A stretch of DNA of 64,000 nucleotides from Pseudoalteromonas luteoviolacea (GCF_000814765.1 NZ_JWIC01000007.1:1156500-1220499), one strand, 5' to 3'. Numbered from the stretch's first letter, positions 1-9,662 are shown. Numbers and translations are program-made. The notes: a model not told the origin generated them from the sequence alone.

Positions 1-855
1 TCTACTATCAAAATTGCTTCAATGGCTGCACTAATCCCTATGTTTGCTGTCGTAGGCCTATTTATTGCGAAAACCAATGGGTTTGAAGCTAGATTCAAGT
101 ATCTAAACCCGTTTGCCCTAGAGATCAGTGCTGCACATTCACAAACATTCCATGAAAACTTTGAGCGTGGATTTAAGGTCTCAGATTCTAAAGAATCAAG
201 CGTATTATTTGTTGGCGATTCAGTTTTGCAACACTACATATTACCAATGAAGTTGGCGCTTAATCTTGCGGATGATGATGTGGACACGGTTACTAGAGGT
301 GGGTGTGTACTACTCAAAGGCGCCGATTTTATAGATAAATTCTCAGATATATCATGCAATGATCTACGTGTTGATTTGTACAATGTAGAGAAAAAGTATA
401 AGTATGTTGTATTATCACAAGCATGGAGCAGTTATGGCTCGTCGGTGTTAAATTTCGACGACGGCGCTAACGGTTATTCAAAGTGGTCGGGACTGCTAGA
501 TAACACTGTTGAGCATTTCTTGAAGATTGCCGATAAGGTTATAATTTTTGGTGCGCACCCTCAAGTGAATGGTACTTTATCATTACAGCCCTCCATTACA
601 AGTAGTAAAGAAACTTTTATTAATCACTTAAATCGACTTGAGGTCACTAATATTAGTCAGCTAAATCAAGCTAGCTCTTTCTTTGAGAGATATAATCAAA
701 ATAAAGATGTGCTAGTCATCGAGCCGTCTGACATTTTCTGCCAAGAAGCATGTACTTTACATAATGGCGAGTGGTCATTCTATAGTGACTCTCAACATCT
801 ATCTAATGCCGCAACGGACTACGTCAGTAGTCATATCACGAAGAGTCTTTTATAA
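1..855 (+). CDS. Acyltransferase with C-terminal SGNH domain (3' part)
   Basis: The frame is open from the first base of the window, so the true start lies upstream. The visible residues begin with the last hydrophobic helix of a membrane region and continue into an extracytoplasmic SGNH hydrolase-like domain. The motif LFVGDSVLQHY supplies the GDS block, and the SDSQHLS segment near the C terminus supplies the Asp/His block. This layout is typical of OafA/YrhL-type acyltransferases that O-acetylate surface polysaccharide: an integral membrane acyltransferase-3 domain fused to SGNH. The N-terminal membrane domain is outside the window, so the family is inferred from the C-terminal half only, and the acceptor sugar is unknown. 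A two-part hairpin follows the stop codon. Confidence 0.7.
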   Translation, partial: STIKIASMAALIPMFAVVGLFIAKTNGFEARFKYLNPFALEISAAHSQTFHENFERGFKVSDSKESSVLFVGDSVLQHYILPMKLALNLADDDVDTVTRGGCVLLKGADFIDKFSDISCNDLRVDLYNVEKKYKYVVLSQAWSSYGSSVLNFDDGANGYSKWSGLLDNTVEHFLKIADKVIIFGAHPQVNGTLSLQPSITSSKETFINHLNRLEVTNISQLNQASSFFERYNQNKDVLVIEPSDIFCQEACTLHNGEWSFYSDSQHLSNAATDYVSSHITKSLL

Positions 856-868
856 AAATAAGATAGAA

Positions 869-899
869 AAGTCAGTTGGCGTTTTTGCGCCGCTGACTT
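869..899 (+). terminator. Hairpin after the SGNH acyltransferase
   Basis: An outer stem AAGTCAG/CTGACTT encloses an inner stem GGCG/CGCC with a small asymmetric bulge, 14 bases after the stop codon. There is no immediate T tract, only a looser CTTTTC downstream. It probably ends the preceding transcript. Confidence 0.45.
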
Positions 900-1393
900 G
901 AACTTTTCGGGTCAGAGGGTTACTCATGTAATATTTTCATTTTATTGCTTTGAGTAAAAGTAGCTTACGACTAGTGTCACTTTTGCAATGTTTAGGCTAT
1001 GTAACTGTAATACTGATTATAAAAGAGCGCGATATTAATAATTTGGTAAATTTTAAAGGCTTTTAATGTTTTATAATGAGTTTTAAAAGGTCTATATTTT
1101 TGATGAGGACTTGTAAAAATAATTTAATAAATTATGTAGAAATTAAAAGTCATTATTCTGAAGTGTATATTTCAATGATGCGTGAACCTGCCAATTTAAT
1201 GTAAAGTTAAAAGTAACACATACTAAAATAAAAATCTTTGAGTCGTTTTAGAGCTTGTTTTTAATATATTCGAATGTTATAAAATCTACCTATATTTTTT
1301 AATTATCATTTTGGTGAACTCGCTCTTTGAGTGATATATTCATAGGTAGTTAAAAATTGCTATCAACGAACACTTCAAAAGGGATTTTGTATT
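900..1393. other. AT-rich intergenic region
   Basis: About 490 bases of AT-rich DNA with no convincing open frame, repeat or RNA. It should contain the promoter of the esterase that follows. An AATTATCATTTT stretch near 1299-1315 is only weakly Fur-like. Confidence 0.4.
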
Positions 1394-2194
1394 TTGAAAA
1401 CTCTTGTCTATGCATTTCTATTCCTTGTTTCAACCATTGTTGATGCATCTAATTTTAAAGTCTTACAACTTCCTAAACCCCAAAATTTAGCTGAGCCTCC
1501 ACATATCACTATTGCATTACCTGCATCTTATGCAGCCGACACAACAAAGACATACCCAGTATTGTACCTACTTGATGGTGAACTCAATGGTGAGCTAGTT
1601 GACGGCATGCTAACTAGGTTGTACCAGTCTAACGGAGCGAATGAGCACATTGTTGTCGGTATTACGAGTCGCGATCGTCTTAGAGATTTCGCGCCAACTG
1701 TTAATAAAGATCCGCGAGGGCCTGTGGGAGCGGGTGGGGGCGGTGATAAATTTTTAGATTTTATTGAAAAGGAGCTCATTCCACAGGTCAATAAGACTTA
1801 TCGAACTAACAATTTTAACGTTGTAGCAGGTCACTCAATTGCTGGCTTATTAGTTGTTCATAGCTTTCATTCCAGACCAAAGCTTTTTCAAAGTCATTTA
1901 GCCTTTAGCCCTGCAGTTTGGTGGGGAGCCCGGGAAACATCTAAGGCGACGAAAATGTATGTGACTTCTAAGCAGCCTATTAAAAATTACTTATACATGA
2001 ATATTGGGAGTGAAGGTGGAGAAATGCGTGAAGTTTATAATTCTCTATCACAAGCAATTTTGAGGAATCGCAATCTTGATTTAGAGCTCAGGCTAAACGA
2101 GTTTAATGACGACTCCCATGACTTTACAATGGCGGCGGGGCTGTTTAATGCGCTGACAGGGCTTTATCAATATCAACAACAGCAAGGCATGTAG
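1394..2194 (+). CDS. Secreted alpha/beta-hydrolase (esterase D/IroE-like family)
   Basis: A 266-residue protein with a likely signal peptide in the first 18-20 residues. The nucleophile elbow GHSIAG (residues 146-151, Ser148) and the SHDF segment (His242) supply Ser and His of the triad. An early VLYLLDGE block is characteristic of the PF00756 esterase fold, which includes IroE/Fes siderophore esterases and S-formylglutathione hydrolase. The start is TTG, preceded by an AAGGGA-like ribosome site. The glycine-rich loop at residues 111-117 is unusual. It stands alone, so the substrate cannot be assigned. A periplasmic or secreted ester hydrolase is the safe call. Confidence 0.75.
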   Translation: MKTLVYAFLFLVSTIVDASNFKVLQLPKPQNLAEPPHITIALPASYAADTTKTYPVLYLLDGELNGELVDGMLTRLYQSNGANEHIVVGITSRDRLRDFAPTVNKDPRGPVGAGGGGDKFLDFIEKELIPQVNKTYRTNNFNVVAGHSIAGLLVVHSFHSRPKLFQSHLAFSPAVWWGARETSKATKMYVTSKQPIKNYLYMNIGSEGGEMREVYNSLSQAILRNRNLDLELRLNEFNDDSHDFTMAAGLFNALTGLYQYQQQQGM

Positions 2195-2394
2195 AGTGCG
2201 TGTATGATAGCAGGTGCTGCGATGTTGGGGGGTTTCCGAATGTAATACGTGGTTGACTGCTGATGCTCAATGAGTGCATACAATGAGCATGCCAATACTC
2301 TAATATCACTTTGATTATATTGATTTTTATTTCGGCTAAACTATCAGATAGCTTTGGCCGAATTTTAACCCATGAACATTTTTAACGAGCTAGG

Positions 2395-2604
2395 TTACAC
2401 GTCATTTTTAAAAGCCAAAATATCTCCTGGCTGACAATCCAAGTAATTACAAATTTGCGCTAGAGTTTCGAAACGAACCCCCTTTACTTTACCTCTTTTA
2501 AGCAGGGATAAGTTGGCTTCTGTGATACCGATGGCTTTTGCGAGCTCCTTTGATGAGACTTTTCGCATAGCCATAACAACGTCAAGGTTAACGATGATCT
2601 CCAT
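2395..2604 (-). CDS. Small Xre/Cro-type HTH regulator paired with DUF2975 protein
   Basis: A 69-residue protein that is almost entirely one helix-turn-helix: residues 17-45 carry the SKELAKAIGITEANLS recognition region, followed by the LAQICNYLDCQPGDIL end typical of YozG-like regulators. It lies 2 bases downstream of the DUF2975 gene on the same strand. This pairing recurs widely: a membrane DUF2975 protein with a tiny Cro/CI regulator, thought to control its own operon. The target is inferred, not seen. Confidence 0.8.
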   Translation of the reverse strand: MEIIVNLDVVMAMRKVSSKELAKAIGITEANLSLLKRGKVKGVRFETLAQICNYLDCQPGDILAFKNDV

Positions 2605-2606
2605 GA

Positions 2607-3122
2607 CTAAATAAACTCCTTATTTTCATCTTCGATCTCTTTTGCTGCTTTTAGCAAGTAGGCAACAATTGCCAGCAAACCCAGTGTGATCAGCTCATCA
2701 AAGTCGATGGTTAAGACCACTTCAGCATCACCAAAAATAGCCTTATGCCAAAACCCCACACCTAATGTCAGTGCGATGTAGTAAACAGTTGATGCAATCT
2801 TAAGGAAGATAAAGTTGATGAAACAGCGAAAGCACTGATGAGAGAAAAACATCCCTTTTTCAAATAATGACAACAGCTTACAAACCCAATAAATGGCAGC
2901 GACGACAAACAGCAGTATTGGTGCGCTGGCTAAAAGTAACACCCACTGGTTTACCTGATCAGACGTCCATAAGATATTGAACAGTGCGTTATCAAAATAA
3001 TTAATTTGGTTGTTGAACACAAGTTGGTAAAGATTAAACACAATAACCAATGCGGTTATGGCGATGACCACTAGGCGGATCGTACCGCTCTTTCTTTGAA
3101 TTGTTTCTATTGTTTGCGACAT
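2607..3122 (-). CDS. DUF2975 family membrane protein
   Basis: A 171-residue integral membrane protein with four hydrophobic segments (around residues 15-35, 60-82, 100-125 and 140-160) and a charged C terminus. Size, topology and the adjacent small HTH gene fit the DUF2975 family, whose biochemical function is not established. The two genes form a short operon transcribed away from the S9 peptidase gene, so the A/T-rich interval 3123-3261 should hold divergent promoters. Confidence 0.7.
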   Translation of the reverse strand: MSQTIETIQRKSGTIRLVVIAITALVIVFNLYQLVFNNQINYFDNALFNILWTSDQVNQWVLLLASAPILLFVVAAIYWVCKLLSLFEKGMFFSHQCFRCFINFIFLKIASTVYYIALTLGVGFWHKAIFGDAEVVLTIDFDELITLGLLAIVAYLLKAAKEIEDENKEFI

Positions 3123-3261
3123 GAGTAATCCGTATTCAGCCCTGCTTCTTGTGATGAACTATATCACACATAAATTTATTTCTGAAAAAAAATAAAAATT
3201 TATCGTTTTACAATAATTTTATTTCATGTAATGATGTTTCCAAGTTACCAAGGAGAATCAA

Positions 3262-5334
3262 ATGGAGAACCAAATAATGAATAAGAACCTATCTGCATTT
3301 AAATCGGTCGTTATCAGTGCCGCTATCGGCTCAAGTATTTTATTAACAGGGTGCCAATTTACCAATACGCTGGACAGCACCAAGGCGATACAAGCTCAGC
3401 AAGTCACAGAGTTGGTAGAGCTCGAAAGTTTATTCAGCCAAGATCAGATCAATAAGGTATCTCTATCAAACGATGGAAAGTGGATAGCCTTTATGCAAAT
3501 GAATAACGGCGGTCAAAATATTTTTGTATTACGTCAGGGCGATCAATTAGAGAATGCAGTTGCACTCACTGATTTTGCTGACGGGGTCGACGGGTTTGTC
3601 TGGTCGGCAAATAGTAATGAAATACTGTTTAACAAAGATTTTGAGGGAAATGAGAACGACCAAATTTTTACTTTACGTTTTTCTCCAAAGCAAGCGAAGT
3701 TAGCACCTGTTATTAATCGGTTAACTCACAGAGATGATGTTGATTACATGTTTGTCGAGCAGGTAAAGAATGACTCTAATAAAATAGCGGTTTTGGCTAA
3801 TCACAGTAGCAGCCAATTGGATCTGTTCCATATTGATATCAACACACAAGCAATCACCTTGATGCAAGATAATGATATTTCATTTTTTACTGCCCAATTG
3901 GATGATGATGGCTATGCTGCGGTTGCCGCTAAATTAAACTCCGACAACTCTGTCACAGTATACAAACGTTTTGGTGATGGTTGGCAAGAAGTGTTTCAAT
4001 CTGAAGTGGGCGAAAATGTCAGTGTGATCAGTTACGACAGTGACAGTAATAAGGCCTTTATTTCTGGCAGTATTCAGGGCCGGGATAAAGAGGAGTTATT
4101 GGAGCTAGACTTAACGACTCACAAACTAAAAACCGCACATAAAGATCCCGAAAATCAATCTGATTTATATCAAGTTATATTTGATAAAGTGGGTAAGCCG
4201 ATGATTGTTTCGTATTATGGTGGTCGCTTGCGCAATTATGCTTTGAGCAATAGCACAGCCACAACAATGCGAAAAATAGAAGCACAGCTTAGTGGCGACT
4301 ATGATTTGTTAGTCGAAAAGATTGAGCATGATAAAGGGCAGTGGTATCTCAAAGTATCATATGCTGATAGGCCTGACGAAAAGTTTGTGTATAACAGCAA
4401 CTCGGGCACATTGACTGATTTGTTGAACCAAGCACCAAGTTTTAACCCCGATTTATTGGGGGATAGAAGTTCGATAACTTACACGGCCGCAGATGGTGTT
4501 CAAATCCAAGCATATCTAACTTTACCAAAACAAATAAAGCAAAATTTGCCTACGATTATCCTGCCACACGGAGGCCCATGGGCTAGAGACGAATGGGGGT
4601 ATTCAAGTAATTATTTTGTGCCTGTCGCTCACTTTTTTGCAAACCGTGGTTATGCTGTTTTGCAACCAAACTTTAGAAGCTCGACAGGGTTTGGTAAACA
4701 GTTTATCGAACTAGGTAATAAAAATTGGGGGACTGGCGCTATGCAGCAAGACTTAACCGATGGCGTTAATTACCTTGTTGAAATGGGTATTGCGGATAAA
4801 CAGCGTGTAGGGATCATGGGCGCTTCTTACGGTGGGTATGCCGCTTTAGCTGGCGCGACTTTTACACCCGATATATACAGTGCAGTGATTTCATATGTTG
4901 GGCCTTCTAGCCTTACGGCGATGGTTGAGTCTTTCCCTGCGCATTTTAGGCCTTATATGGGCACTGTTTTTGCGGGTGTTGGAGACCCTTTAATTGAGGC
5001 GGACAGAGCGGATATGGAGTCACGATCTCCCATTAATTTTGTTGACAAAATAAAGGCGCCAATCATGTTAATTCAAGGTGCAAATGACCCGAGGATCCCA
5101 CAATATCAATCAGATACGATTGCTAAAAAGCTATTTGAAACTGACAGAGCTGTTGAGTATATCCTAGCGAAAGATGAAGGACATGGTTTTAGGTCACAAG
5201 ATAATAAGTTAGCGTCAATTATTGCGATGGAGGCCTTTTTTGCGAAGCACTTAGGAGGCATGCAATCATCTAAGGTTAACCCAAAGGTGAGAGAACACTT
5301 AACTTCATTAAAGGTAGACGTAAGTAAGTTGTAA
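3262..5334 (+). CDS. S9 family (prolyl oligopeptidase-type) serine peptidase lipoprotein
   Basis: A 690-residue protein. The N terminus has a signal sequence ending in the lipobox LLTGC (Cys about residue 31), so it should be a lipoprotein facing the periplasm or surface. Residues 50-400 form a WD/TolB-like beta-propeller. The C-terminal alpha/beta-hydrolase domain carries GASYGG (Ser522), GANDPRIP (Asp609) and EGHGF (His641), the complete S9 triad. These enzymes cleave short peptides, usually acyl-aminoacyl or dipeptidyl substrates. The start is supported by AAGGAG seven bases upstream. A strong terminator follows, so it is a single-gene unit. Confidence 0.88.
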   Translation: MENQIMNKNLSAFKSVVISAAIGSSILLTGCQFTNTLDSTKAIQAQQVTELVELESLFSQDQINKVSLSNDGKWIAFMQMNNGGQNIFVLRQGDQLENAVALTDFADGVDGFVWSANSNEILFNKDFEGNENDQIFTLRFSPKQAKLAPVINRLTHRDDVDYMFVEQVKNDSNKIAVLANHSSSQLDLFHIDINTQAITLMQDNDISFFTAQLDDDGYAAVAAKLNSDNSVTVYKRFGDGWQEVFQSEVGENVSVISYDSDSNKAFISGSIQGRDKEELLELDLTTHKLKTAHKDPENQSDLYQVIFDKVGKPMIVSYYGGRLRNYALSNSTATTMRKIEAQLSGDYDLLVEKIEHDKGQWYLKVSYADRPDEKFVYNSNSGTLTDLLNQAPSFNPDLLGDRSSITYTAADGVQIQAYLTLPKQIKQNLPTIILPHGGPWARDEWGYSSNYFVPVAHFFANRGYAVLQPNFRSSTGFGKQFIELGNKNWGTGAMQQDLTDGVNYLVEMGIADKQRVGIMGASYGGYAALAGATFTPDIYSAVISYVGPSSLTAMVESFPAHFRPYMGTVFAGVGDPLIEADRADMESRSPINFVDKIKAPIMLIQGANDPRIPQYQSDTIAKKLFETDRAVEYILAKDEGHGFRSQDNKLASIIAMEAFFAKHLGGMQSSKVNPKVREHLTSLKVDVSKL

Positions 5335-5357
5335 TGACTTATCTCTCACTGTGTAAT

Positions 5358-5382
5358 GCGCACTGGATAGTGCGCTTTTTTT
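5358..5382 (+). terminator. Rho-independent terminator of the S9 peptidase gene
   Basis: Stem GCGCACT/AGTGCGC with loop GGAT, followed directly by seven T residues. Confidence 0.9.
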
Positions 5383-5916
5383 ATTCAAAATTGAGCCCGC
5401 AGAGAGCAAAATAAAGGAAGCGTACTTTGTGCTCACTGTTAGCCCGTCGAGCTAATACTATACTCGACGACAGCAACAGAACATAAAGTGCGTGATAATA
5501 AGTACATATAGCATGTTCTATTAATTGCTATTGCAAGGTCTTTAATTGAAAAAGCTAACAATCACTCTTGTAACTATGTGCTTTTTAACTAATAGGTTGG
5601 TAATAAAGCCGGAGTGATATTGGCCTATATAGTGACCTTGCTTCTAACTAGTCGATTTGGTTAGCAATCGAAAGGCTTGGGAAAAAATCTAAACTGATAG
5701 AATTTAAGTTCATTACAGTTTGGTTATTTAATGAATTAAACTTAGGGTAAAAGGCGGTTTGGGCATCAGGGTTATATGGGGCAATTGTGTTGAACTGTCG
5801 ACTTTTATTACAAAGGTTTTTAATGATGATTAAAAAGTCATTCTTATTTTATATATCAGCTAATTAAAAGTTTCACTGCATTCATATTCTAATTCGTTTT
5901 TACTAGAGGTTTCGTT
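5383..5916. other. Intergenic region
   Basis: About 530 bases with no coding frame I can support. It contains one inverted repeat, CGTCGAG/CTCGACG, around 5447-5471 with an 11-base loop and no T tract. The rest is AT-rich and should include the DoxX-like promoter. Confidence 0.4.
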
Positions 5917-6294
5917 TTGTCCACAACTCAAATTGCTCGATATGTTATCTGTTTCGCTTGGCTGTACCATGGTATTTTTCCAAAGTTAGTTCATGTTGCA
6001 CCATTGGAGCGCCTAATGGTTTCTAGTGCAGGCTTTTCAGAAGAAGTATCAATTATGATTACCCGTGCTGCTGGAGTAGCAGAGGTATTATTTGGTTTGA
6101 TGTTTTTCTTTCTTTATAAGCATAAACTCATCAATGTGTTAAATATACTTGGTTTAATAGGTTTACTCATAGCTGTGTATGTATTACAGCCTCAGTTGTT
6201 AATTGAAGCATTTAACCCGGTTACGACCAATATACCACTGATTGCTTTGAGCTATATCTTACTCAAAGAAAGCGCCGAACATAAAAAGTCCTAG
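5917..6294 (+). CDS. DoxX-like membrane protein
   Basis: A 125-residue protein with four predicted membrane helices. The order WLYHGIFPKL, RAAGVAEVLFG and a final helix ending in a charged tail resembles the DoxX-like family (PF13781), small integral membrane proteins of uncertain role. Translation starts at TTG with TAGAGGT seven bases upstream. There is no adjacent partner on the same strand. Confidence 0.7.
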   Translation: MSTTQIARYVICFAWLYHGIFPKLVHVAPLERLMVSSAGFSEEVSIMITRAAGVAEVLFGLMFFFLYKHKLINVLNILGLIGLLIAVYVLQPQLLIEAFNPVTTNIPLIALSYILLKESAEHKKS

Positions 6295-6628
6295 CCGACT
6301 TTTGACTTTCGGCCCGTTGTCAAAATAGCGTGTTTTATCTAATTTATTGAGAGTTTGGCAGTGTAGAGCAAAGTCGTTTGCTCATAGCACAAGTGACTTA
6401 AACGTGTGTTGTGCTAGAAAACTGGCGTTTTCCCAGCCAAATTTCTGATTGCCAACAATATGAAAGTTAATAATTATAAGTATACTTTTCATGTAGTTAG
6501 AGTTTAATGTACACGGGTGCATATAGTGCTGTCGTATAAGTGACGTAAAACAATCGGCAAACTTGCGTAACAGCATACGAGCGCTTTCCACATAATAAAA
6601 TCTCAAAGAATGAACGGTCACAACAAAT
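6295..6628. other. Intergenic region without supported gene
   Basis: A minus-strand frame of 79 codons crosses this interval but has no recognisable motif, weak composition for a protein and no clear ribosome site. I treat the interval as non-coding. It should contain the promoter of the HTH gene at 6629. Confidence 0.35.
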
Positions 6629-7033
6629 ATGAAAATAAATGCTGAATTAGTGCTCAGTGCAAGACAAGATAAAGCGTGGTCTCAAGATGAGTTAGCAATT
6701 GCATCTGGGCTTAATCTAAGAACGGTGCAAAGAATAGAATCAGAAGGCACTGCGTCGTTACAGTCAAAAAAAGCGATTGCATCGGCATTAGATCTGAGTA
6801 TTAGCGAGTTGGACCACGAGGAGCCAAAGACAATGACAAAATATGAATATAAAACGTTAGAACTGCCGTTTAAATTTGGGATTTTTAAACAGGGCACACC
6901 AGACATTGACGAGGCATTAAATGCAGAAGGCAAGGATGGGTGGCGTTTAAAGCAAATGGTTTTACCAGCTTCATCCAATATGGGGCAGTCTGAAAAAATG
7001 ATTGCAATTTTAGAGCGCGAGTTAGTTGAATAA
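6629..7033 (+). CDS. Xre-type HTH regulator with C-terminal DUF4177-like domain
   Basis: A 134-residue protein. Residues 5-60 form a Cro/CI helix-turn-helix (WSQDELAIASGLNLRTVQRI). Residues 70-134 (KYEYKTLELPFKFG...GWRLKQMV) resemble DUF4177, a small beta-rich domain often found alone or fused to HTH domains. It presumably binds DNA in the cytoplasm; its ligand and targets are unknown. The ribosome site in front of the ATG is weak, so the exact start is less certain. Confidence 0.7.
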   Translation: MKINAELVLSARQDKAWSQDELAIASGLNLRTVQRIESEGTASLQSKKAIASALDLSISELDHEEPKTMTKYEYKTLELPFKFGIFKQGTPDIDEALNAEGKDGWRLKQMVLPASSNMGQSEKMIAILERELVE

Positions 7034-7353
7034 CCACCTCAAAAAACGGTATGTGTAGTTAAAGTGAGTTTGATTAAATTATTTCAATGACATTAGAAAG
7101 TCAAACAGCATACCGTAAGACCTTTATTGCAATAAAGATTATAGCGCTCAAGGAGACTCAGGCTTGCATCAGCACCCAATGAGAGCATACCGGGTTCTTA
7201 CCGCACCAAGTACAAAGAGCGTGCAATATTGTTTAATTACTAATAGTATGAGCGCGATACGCTCAACAGGTGACTTGTTTTAGGTTTATTGGTCTAAACA
7301 AAACAAACAGAGCGAATAGTATTAACGACAGAAAATCAATCTTGAGAGGTAGT
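7034..7353. other. Intergenic region
   Basis: About 320 bases between the HTH gene and the membrane protein. I see no supported gene. A frame starting at 7270 extends the following gene upstream, but the well-placed ribosome site just before 7354 argues against that start. Confidence 0.4.
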
Positions 7354-7746
7354 ATGATTCAAAAAATAGCGGGTTGGGCATTGGTTACATCAGGGGTAGT
7401 TGGATTGGGTTTGACTGGGTACTTGATTTTTACGTCTATGGAACTGAATTTGCTATTAGCTTTTTTACTGGCTGTGTCGATTTTGCCTATTGTGTCCGGG
7501 ATATATACGCTTAAAAACCAGCGTTGGGCGTTATGGATTGGTTTGCTTTATTTCTTGGTACAAGTCATACGTATCGAAACTTCGGGTTTTGCCTGGTCAT
7601 TTGAAAGCCCTATTTCATTTTCCTTTGCACTGACTCATGAACATACACATATTGGGTTTAACTTATTTGCGGCAATCATGTTGATTATATTTATTAAACT
7701 ACTTCGAGCTAAGCCCAATACCGATAATACTGAGCAAAGCATTTAA
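7354..7746 (+). CDS. Small integral membrane protein of unknown function
   Basis: A 130-residue protein with four hydrophobic segments: GWALVTSGVVGLGLTGYLIF, a second helix around residues 33-55, one near 62-80 and one near 100-122. The loop before the last helix holds HEHTHIG, a histidine cluster that could bind metal, though this is speculative. I chose the start at 7354 because GAGAGGT sits six bases upstream; an upstream ATG at 7270 would add 28 polar residues without a ribosome site. I do not recognise the family. Confidence 0.65.
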   Translation: MIQKIAGWALVTSGVVGLGLTGYLIFTSMELNLLLAFLLAVSILPIVSGIYTLKNQRWALWIGLLYFLVQVIRIETSGFAWSFESPISFSFALTHEHTHIGFNLFAAIMLIIFIKLLRAKPNTDNTEQSI

Positions 7747-7811
7747 TCAACACATTGAATTAGAATCGCATACTACCGTGTGTCCCAGCCTATATAAAAG
7801 TAGGTAAAGAC

Positions 7812-7843
7812 AGGAGCAAGGATACAGATGCATCATTGCTCCT
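7812..7843. terminator. Hairpin between convergent genes
   Basis: An AGGAGCAA/TTGCTCCT stem with a 16-base loop sits between the membrane protein gene (plus) and the tannase-family gene (minus). It may end transcription from both sides; the T tracts are short. Confidence 0.45.
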
Positions 7844-7850
7844 AGTTTAA

Positions 7851-9518
7851 TTAAGGTGCTAGAAAGCCAGGTCTATAACTCGAAGCTTTTGTTGGGTCGC
7901 CTTTACCATCATAAATCGCTTGCAGTGGGTAAGGATAGACTGGTTGCGCCCTGATCACAGCACCCTGTGTATTTTCCTTTTGCGTAAGCAGGCTATCTGG
8001 AGCAACACCACCAATTATCCAAGCTTCCAAAGCGCTGATGGCATCGAAAGTGGCATTGCCTGGTCCATCTATACCACAGTGGATAACACCAGGTAATAAA
8101 AAGAGTCGCGCAAAGTCTCTGACTTCGTGATCATGGCTCTGCATAAAAGCATCGACATTTTCATACCAATCAATTGTTGCATAGGCGGGGATCGCTGCAT
8201 CAGCCCAGCCATGTAACACGATCATTTTACCCCCACTTTTTTTGAACTCGCGCAAATCGGGGTCGTCTGCATCAATTAACTGGCTCACTTCCTGTAAGTT
8301 CTGCTTTTCATCTTGGTAAGAAAAGTCCCGCCAATCGTAGTCCACATCAAGCGCTTCTGGGTACGCGATATATTTGAGGTACTCGGTAGCAGCGTAATAG
8401 GCGAAAGGCTTCAACTGTTCGAGCAGTGGTGTGACCCAGCCAACCCACTCAGGCTCTGAACCATAGGGTAATCCACCATAAATTACTTCTCCTTGGGCGT
8501 TTTTAGATGGGGCGTAAAGGGCCTTTACAGCATTGACCTGTTGGCTAGATAAACAGTTGGTGACTTGCCCAGGATCGCAAGCCAGAGTTTGTGGGTCAAA
8601 ATCACAGAGTCTGGGGTCGTTGATTACACCGTCTATCACGCCATCTTTATGATCACATGCTGCCATCACCGCGCCGGCTATCATTGGGATCTCACTCGAA
8701 GATAAAATGGGTTCATTTCTGTCGTTGAGCACCGCACGTGCATTATCCATACAGTTAACAAGGTTTACGTCTGTATAATTGACGGTAGGCCCTCTGGCAA
8801 TCACGCCATCGAAATCATTAGGGTATCGTTTGGCTGCCATTACACCGGCGTGACCACCTTTGGAGCAACCAGTGATAAATGAATATTGAGGCTGTGAATG
8901 GTAAAACTTTTCAATAATTGCTTTGGCGGCAACGGCGACAACATGGTTTGCACGATACGCAAAGTCTATTTTGAGCTGTTCGTTGTTTCGTGCCCATTTA
9001 CCATCAAATCCATATGCGGTATGGCCACCGTCATGACTCATCGTGGCGTAGTGTCTAACAATGCCAGCCATAGGAGGGTAGGGACTAACATCACCGCAAA
9101 AGCCCATACACGCATTAAGTAAATACTTTTGATTCCAAAGTGCTCGGGAGGGCAGGCGTAACTCAAAACGTATTGTTGGTGTAACATAGCCGCGCACGAG
9201 GCAATGATCAGGCAAACTTGTTTGCGATTTAGGAATAGGCGCCCCCATGAGCCTACTGTGTTTATATGCCCACTCTGATTCCGTGGCATTCATTGTGTAG
9301 CCTTTGATAAAACTGGATTCAATTACATTTGTAGCGGCTTCTCCACGCTCGAGTTTAGAGAAGTCATCAAACCTAAGTGACATACATGCGCGCTCTTCAG
9401 CACTGAGTTGCTGATCTGCAGGTGTTGCCATTGTGAAATTTGAAAAGCCACATAGACTCGTTAGGCCCAGTAACCAAATCGATTTACCTTTCATGATAGT
9501 TTTTATCGACATACCCAT
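7851..9518 (-). CDS. Tannase/feruloyl esterase family hydrolase
   Basis: A 555-residue secreted protein with a signal peptide (about residues 1-31, ending ATMA-like). The nucleophile motif GCSKGGHAG (Ser219), the DGVIDGVINDPRLC calcium-loop region, the HGWADAAIP acid block and the GVIHCG histidine block follow the order of the PF07519 family. That family includes fungal tannase, feruloyl esterases and bacterial MHETase, which cut aromatic esters. Paired cysteines around the nucleophile are also typical. The start has AGGAG seven bases upstream. A 27-bp perfect palindrome containing a 6-1-6 Fur motif lies just upstream, suggesting iron repression. The substrate is unknown: a plant-type phenolic ester or a catechol compound is possible. 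Confidence 0.85.
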   Translation of the reverse strand: MGMSIKTIMKGKSIWLLGLTSLCGFSNFTMATPADQQLSAEERACMSLRFDDFSKLERGEAATNVIESSFIKGYTMNATESEWAYKHSRLMGAPIPKSQTSLPDHCLVRGYVTPTIRFELRLPSRALWNQKYLLNACMGFCGDVSPYPPMAGIVRHYATMSHDGGHTAYGFDGKWARNNEQLKIDFAYRANHVVAVAAKAIIEKFYHSQPQYSFITGCSKGGHAGVMAAKRYPNDFDGVIARGPTVNYTDVNLVNCMDNARAVLNDRNEPILSSSEIPMIAGAVMAACDHKDGVIDGVINDPRLCDFDPQTLACDPGQVTNCLSSQQVNAVKALYAPSKNAQGEVIYGGLPYGSEPEWVGWVTPLLEQLKPFAYYAATEYLKYIAYPEALDVDYDWRDFSYQDEKQNLQEVSQLIDADDPDLREFKKSGGKMIVLHGWADAAIPAYATIDWYENVDAFMQSHDHEVRDFARLFLLPGVIHCGIDGPGNATFDAISALEAWIIGGVAPDSLLTQKENTQGAVIRAQPVYPYPLQAIYDGKGDPTKASSYRPGFLAP

Positions 9519-9535
9519 TTATCTCCTTTTGGTAT

Positions 9536-9562
9536 CGCAATTGATAATTATTATCAATTGCG
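9536..9562. promoter_or_regulatory. Perfect palindrome, candidate Fur box, upstream of tannase-family gene
   Basis: Thirteen-base arms around one central T. The core GATAATTATTATC is an exact 6-1-6 Fur-type inverted repeat. It ends 18 bases before the start codon of the minus-strand esterase, so a bound repressor would block the promoter or ribosome access. Fur as the protein is inferred from the pattern. Confidence 0.7.
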
Positions 9563-9662
9563 GGTATTGTCTTGTATTCGGTTTAGAAACTCAATAGGGG
9601 ACGGGTTTATTACTTGTTAATTTGCGTACGCAGAGGCACTTATATGACGAGTTGAGTTGTTT

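Noticed and set aside
1528..1791. Minus-strand frame of 87 codons with proline-rich stretch
   Set aside because: Antisense to the esterase gene, whose catalytic motifs are on the plus strand.
5447..5471. CGTCGAG/CTCGACG hairpin as terminator
   Set aside because: No T tract on either strand and a real terminator already lies at 5358-5382.
6382..6621. Minus-strand frame of 79 codons
   Set aside because: No ribosome site, no motif and a composition unlike a folded protein.
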